25,001 nt of DNA from JBBQKQ01 sp043719155 (GTDB lineage: Bacteria; Patescibacteriota; Minisyncoccia; Phycocordibacterales; UBA5272). The translations under genes and the position numbers were made by a program. The stretch spans positions 1 to 25,001 of the forward strand of contig JAYSUJ010000034.1 in NCBI GenBank assembly GCA_043719155.1. Direction: 5' to 3'. Positions 21,980-25,001 of this stretch are shown here, piece by piece. The notes beneath the pieces were generated by a model. The model searched no databases. It worked only from the letters and a program-made list of their open reading frames with translations, and was not told where the DNA came from. Numbering within the stretch: the stretch's first letter is position 1; each line of letters starts with the position of its first letter.

Positions 21980-22843
21980 TTATTTTAAACCTACAAGCTT
22001 TAAAAGCTTTGCAACTTCTTCTTTTGGGATCAGTTTATTTTTACCTGCCTCTAAGGCACGAGTGTTTAGGTTTAAAATATTGGTTCTTTTAAGTTTAGAG
22101 ACAGTGTAATGCAGCTCATTGGTCATGAGGCGTATTTGATGTTTCTTTCCTTCGGTTAGTGTGATACGAAACTTGTAATTGTCTACAATTTCTACTTTTG
22201 CCGGCTTGGCAGTAAAGCGGCCACGCACCTCAAAACCTTTTTCAAAAAGTCTGACGATATTTTGAGAAAGTTTTTCCTGCACCTCTACCTCATATGTTCT
22301 CTCGTGCCCAAACCTAGGGTCGAGAATCCTCTCAACCAGTCTTTTGTCATTTGTCACCAACATCAAGCCTTCACTTAGCTTGTCCAGCCTACCAATTACT
22401 GTGAGGCCGTCTTTGTCCCAATTGTCAAAAAAGTTTTTAACCTCTTTTTCGCCAAATTGTGGAGAGTGGGAAACTACATCTTTTGGTTTGTAAAATCTGT
22501 AATATTTGTAGTCACCTACGCCACCTAAAATTTCTATTTTGTCGGTTTCTTTTATTTTGTCACCCAGTTTTATAACTTTTCCATTTACTAAAACTCTTTT
22601 GGACTCTATTAGTTTATCTGAGTCACGTCGACTAGCTAGGCCCAAATCTTTCATTCTCTTGTTAACTCGCACGCTGCCGTCAAAAGGTTTTGGAGTTGGT
22701 TTCGGACCTTTTACCTTCACTTCTTTTTTTTCTGGCACTCCAGCTCTAAAAAGTAGCTCAGACCTCTGATCTCTAGGCTGCCCCTTTTTGGGAGCGCCTT
22801 TTCGATTTGCTCCAAATGTCTTTCCAAACTTGGTGTTTTTCAT
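21980..22843 (-). CDS. rRNA pseudouridine synthase of the RsuA/RluB/RluF family
   Basis: These enzymes isomerise uridine in rRNA. The 287-residue protein has a basic, probably disordered N-terminus (residues 1-55), an S4 RNA-binding domain (about 57-106, VRVNKRMKDLGLASRRDSDK), and the catalytic domain with GRLDKLSEGLMLVTND, where D154 is the catalytic Asp, then HQIRLMTNELHYTVSKLKRT. The last block is closest to RluF/RluB; the exact target base is uncertain. With ATG 22843 the first 24 codons overlap the end of the MFS gene by 71 nt. A GTG at 22738 would remove the overlap and keep both domains, so the start is open. Confidence 0.85.
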   Translation of the reverse strand: MKNTKFGKTFGANRKGAPKKGQPRDQRSELLFRAGVPEKKEVKVKGPKPTPKPFDGSVRVNKRMKDLGLASRRDSDKLIESKRVLVNGKVIKLGDKIKETDKIEILGGVGDYKYYRFYKPKDVVSHSPQFGEKEVKNFFDNWDKDGLTVIGRLDKLSEGLMLVTNDKRLVERILDPRFGHERTYEVEVQEKLSQNIVRLFEKGFEVRGRFTAKPAKVEIVDNYKFRITLTEGKKHQIRLMTNELHYTVSKLKRTNILNLNTRALEAGKNKLIPKEEVAKLLKLVGLK

Positions 22844-24005
22844 AATTTTTTGTATCGTGTAATTTACTAACTAATACTAACATGAAACACAATAATAGCG
22901 AAACAGAAAGGAAAATAAGTTTGATATCGCCAGTCCATAAAAGAATTGCAAAAATAGGACTGAAAACTAAATAAGAAATATATTGTGAAGAATCAAAGAA
23001 AGAAATGAGTGTAGTGTCCGTAACTTTTATTTTTTTGAATAAATATGAGGAGGCAGAAAGGTCTGCAGCCGAAGCGAAAGACCTCGAGATAAATAAAACA
23101 ATGGCCCAAATAATAAGTGAGTTTGAATCTAAAAATGCAAATACAAGCATAAAGAAAATTAAACCCAGAAGAGAAAATTGCAAAATCTCTTTTTCATTCT
23201 TTACTCTGTCTTCCAAATGTCCTAATCTATTTGGTATTATTAAAAAAGGTAGGAGGGCAATAGGAAGTAAAACGCTGAGATAAATATTTAAAGGAACTCC
23301 CACCTCAAGCATTTTAAAAGGCATGTAGACTATGACTGAGGTAAAGAAAGTTTTGATACCGATGTCTACGATGTTTATATAAAGAAGGTCTTTGTTTTGG
23401 AGCACTCGTCTTAAATTAGAGCCTATTGTGACCTTGTTGAGCACTATTTCTGGTATAGGGTGTATGTGATAGAAAAAAGCTAAGATAGCAAAGCTTGTAA
23501 AGATGGCCGATATGAAGAATACACTGTGCATCCCGTAATTTGTAATTAGAAACGAAGAGATGAACGGGGAGAGTAAATAGCCGCAGTTTAAGGAGGTTTG
23601 ATAGTAGCCACGAAGAGTGCCTACATTGTTTTGTTTTGAAAAATCCTCCAGTAAAACTGATGACAGTAAGAAAAGAAAAGCGGAAAGAGTCAGGTAAAAG
23701 GCAAAACCCCAAATTACAGAAAATGGACTTTGAAAAAAAGTTAAGCAGAGCAGATTTATGATCGCGAGAGTACCTGTATAAAGGAGAATTTTACTAAAAT
23801 TTATTTTTTTTAAAATCTTGGCCAAAGCAAAATTTAAGGCTATAGCCAGAAAAGCCCCGATACAGTAGATGATCCAAATATTGTTTTTATGGATTACGGA
23901 ATCTAGAAAAACTGAGGCCGAGTAAATAACAACACCATGGTGGATAGCAATAAAAAAGGAAAAAATATTTATCCAGAAAATTTTACTGAAGTGGTGGTGG
24001 GGCAT
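22773..24005 (-). CDS. MFS transporter
   Basis: The 410-residue protein is strongly hydrophobic with about ten to twelve membrane helices over residues 10-385 and a short basic tail, consistent with the major facilitator superfamily. A charged loop (NLRRVLQNKDLLY) separates the two halves. The block RGYYQTSLNCGYLLSPFISS and the second-half stretch RSFASAADLSASSYLFKKI are typical of small MFS carriers of uncertain substrate. It starts near the divergent gene at 24088, and its 3' end overlaps the pseudouridine synthase start. The substrate cannot be inferred. Confidence 0.78.
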   Translation of the reverse strand: MPHHHFSKIFWINIFSFFIAIHHGVVIYSASVFLDSVIHKNNIWIIYCIGAFLAIALNFALAKILKKINFSKILLYTGTLAIINLLCLTFFQSPFSVIWGFAFYLTLSAFLFLLSSVLLEDFSKQNNVGTLRGYYQTSLNCGYLLSPFISSFLITNYGMHSVFFISAIFTSFAILAFFYHIHPIPEIVLNKVTIGSNLRRVLQNKDLLYINIVDIGIKTFFTSVIVYMPFKMLEVGVPLNIYLSVLLPIALLPFLIIPNRLGHLEDRVKNEKEILQFSLLGLIFFMLVFAFLDSNSLIIWAIVLFISRSFASAADLSASSYLFKKIKVTDTTLISFFDSSQYISYLVFSPIFAILLWTGDIKLIFLSVSLLLCFMLVLVSKLHDTKNYEKHQVWKDIWSKSKRRSQKGAA

Positions 24006-24057
24006 TGTTTCTCAGTTTAACATGTAGTTTGTAACTTTGGCGGCTTTTGTTTTTTTC

Positions 24058-24066
24058 TGGTACACT
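24058..24066 (+). promoter_or_regulatory. Extended -10 element upstream of the small acidic protein gene
   Basis: TGGTACACT at 24058-24066 precedes the ATG at 24088 by 21 nt, in the 82-bp gap between divergent genes. Confidence 0.35.
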
Positions 24067-24087
24067 TAAATTTATAAATATAAAAAT

Positions 24088-24294
24088 ATGCCAGAACAAA
24101 AACCTGTTAAGCGCAAGATAAATAGCTTGGATGAAGATGGGAAAATAATTGCCAGAGAAACCGGAGACACATTACCAGAAGGACAAGGGGGTGAAGATAA
24201 TTCAGAAAAACCTGTCGTTACTCTGCCACAGTGGACAAAAATAATGGATATGACTAAAAATTTCGATCCAAATGATAACCCGTCCAAAGAATAG
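24088..24294 (+). CDS. Small acidic hypothetical protein
   Basis: The 68-residue protein is hydrophilic, with a short basic start (MPEQKPVKRK) and many Asp, Glu, Pro and Gly; it is probably disordered. No signal peptide, Cys or known motif is seen. It lies 19 nt before the metallopeptidase gene on the same strand, so co-expression is likely. It could be a small partner or inhibitor of that peptidase, but nothing in its sequence proves this. Confidence 0.5.
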   Translation: MPEQKPVKRKINSLDEDGKIIARETGDTLPEGQGGEDNSEKPVVTLPQWTKIMDMTKNFDPNDNPSKE

Positions 24295-24313
24295 TTTTTA
24301 ATCATTTCATTTT

Positions 24314-24922
24314 ATGTTAGGGTTAAATGCGGCGTCAATAAAAAAGGTAATAGAAAGTGAATGTACAAAAGATGAAGCTGCAGAAGTTGTAATGGAGGCT
24401 CAACAAGAGTCCTATAATCTTTGGCAAGAATACTTTACAACTTTGGGGGTGGATTTACCAATGTGTAGCATGGTCTTTTTTGAAAAAGATCAAGTTTTAA
24501 ACCTGGGTGTAGACACTGCAGGTCATTTTGTTTTTTATATTAACGGCAACATTTACATCAATTTAGAGTCGCTGATGGACGAGATTGGAAAATTTAAATT
24601 TTCAAAAGAAAATCTAAACGCAATTTTAAAAACAATTATTTATCATGAATTTGCCCATCATGTACAGAATATATTATTTGGGGCGTCCTATGGTTTGATT
24701 TATGAGAATATGTCTGACTACATGATGGGTCTACAAGCCAAAAGGGCAAAATTTTCATTGATGCAACAATTTTCCATTTCCACTTTTATGGATTTAATTG
24801 GTTTAAATGACCAGAGGGAAGGTGATGTGCATCCAACTTCGCAGCAACGAAAGCTATTTTATGAAAAAGGTTTTGATGGCGGGAGTTTAGAGGAGGCCGT
24901 AAGTAGGCTTGCTCCTTTTTAA
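24314..24922 (+). CDS. Zinc metallopeptidase related to the neutral zinc metallopeptidase family (YpfJ-like)
   Basis: The 202-residue protein has the zincin motif in IIYHEFAHHVQN (H111-E112-x-x-H115), followed about 20 residues later by ENMSDYMMGLQA, where the E/D positions match the third-ligand region (ELQAD-like) of the YpfJ family. The tail HPTSQQRKLFYEKGFDGGS closely resembles that family's conserved H-x-T-S-x-Q-R-x-x-x-x-x-x-G-F-x-x-G ending. Unlike many members it lacks an N-terminal membrane anchor or signal peptide, so it may be cytoplasmic. Length is shorter than the usual ~290 aa for this reason. Substrate unknown. Confidence 0.78.
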   Translation: MLGLNAASIKKVIESECTKDEAAEVVMEAQQESYNLWQEYFTTLGVDLPMCSMVFFEKDQVLNLGVDTAGHFVFYINGNIYINLESLMDEIGKFKFSKENLNAILKTIIYHEFAHHVQNILFGASYGLIYENMSDYMMGLQAKRAKFSLMQQFSISTFMDLIGLNDQREGDVHPTSQQRKLFYEKGFDGGSLEEAVSRLAPF

Positions 24923-24942
24923 CAAAATGTTAGACTGTAGTA

Positions 24943-25001
24943 ATGTTTAAAACAGAAAAATTAGTTAACGATCCTAGAGCCATCAAAGCCCTAACAGGGT
25001 T
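24943..25001 (+). CDS. Partial ORF at the right edge, possibly a transposase N-terminus
   Basis: ATG 24943 opens a frame reading MFKTEKLVNDPRAIKALTG to the window end. The phrase resembles the N-terminus of some DDE transposases, where a short helix followed by ALTGL precedes a helix-turn-helix. Only 19 complete codons are visible, so this is weak. Confidence 0.35.
   Translation, partial: MFKTEKLVNDPRAIKALTG

Noticed and set aside
275..24922. UGA recoded to glycine, as in some CPR phyla
   Set aside because: Genes read at full length with the standard code, and TGA is absent inside frames, so there is no evidence for recoding.

Overview
The window looks like a chromosomal segment from a host-dependent, small-genome bacterium of the Candidate Phyla Radiation (Patescibacteria, Parcubacteria-like). 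This is inferred from AT-rich and tightly packed genes, almost no Shine-Dalgarno sequences, extended -10 promoters lying just upstream of start codons, membrane-anchored TPR and Cys-rich surface proteins, and typical core genes (typA, rpmA, recG, folD). All 27 complete or 3'-complete coding regions end in TAA or TAG; none ends in TGA. No rRNA, tRNA or CRISPR array was seen.

Layout. Bases 1-244 hold the last ~53 codons of an acetolactate-synthase-like gene, broken at its 5' side by a hairpin-rich, stop-containing segment that could be the right end of an inserted element. Bases 275-2352 are a small folate block (folD-like, ATP-grasp ligase, folB-like). Bases 2357-4621 are recG (minus). Bases 4661-8559 (minus) hold four exported genes in alternating order: TPR, Cys-rich, TPR, Cys-rich. 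The two Cys-rich proteins share a nearly identical C-terminal domain.

The most interesting part is 8641-18143. It carries an all-helical protein of unknown function, two azoline-type YcaO proteins, a SagB-type flavin dehydrogenase, and a 72-residue precursor-like peptide whose C-terminus is Gly/Cys/Ser-rich like the core of microcin B17. These are followed by a membrane-anchored helical protein and a secreted protein with Cys/His/Gly motifs. On the opposite strand lie an HTTM (vitamin-K-carboxylase-like) membrane protein and a paralogue of the Cys/His protein. I read this as a linear azol(in)e peptide (LAP/TOMM) system of a CPR bacterium with unusual parts: the precursor begins with a hydrophobic export or anchor segment and has its own promoter, one YcaO has lost conserved motif residues, no E1/ThiF-like partner or ABC exporter is visible, and the export side is made of unfamiliar membrane and secreted proteins.

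Bases 18221-18533 hold an isolated GC-rich (61%) gene for a 46-residue secreted peptide with a textbook promoter, Shine-Dalgarno sequence and terminator, unlike everything around it. Bases 18645-24922 return to ordinary genes: typA, rpmA, a small membrane protein, a Lys/Ala-tailed protein, an rRNA pseudouridine synthase, an MFS transporter, a small acidic protein and a zinc metallopeptidase. An ORF start, possibly of a transposase, runs off the right edge.
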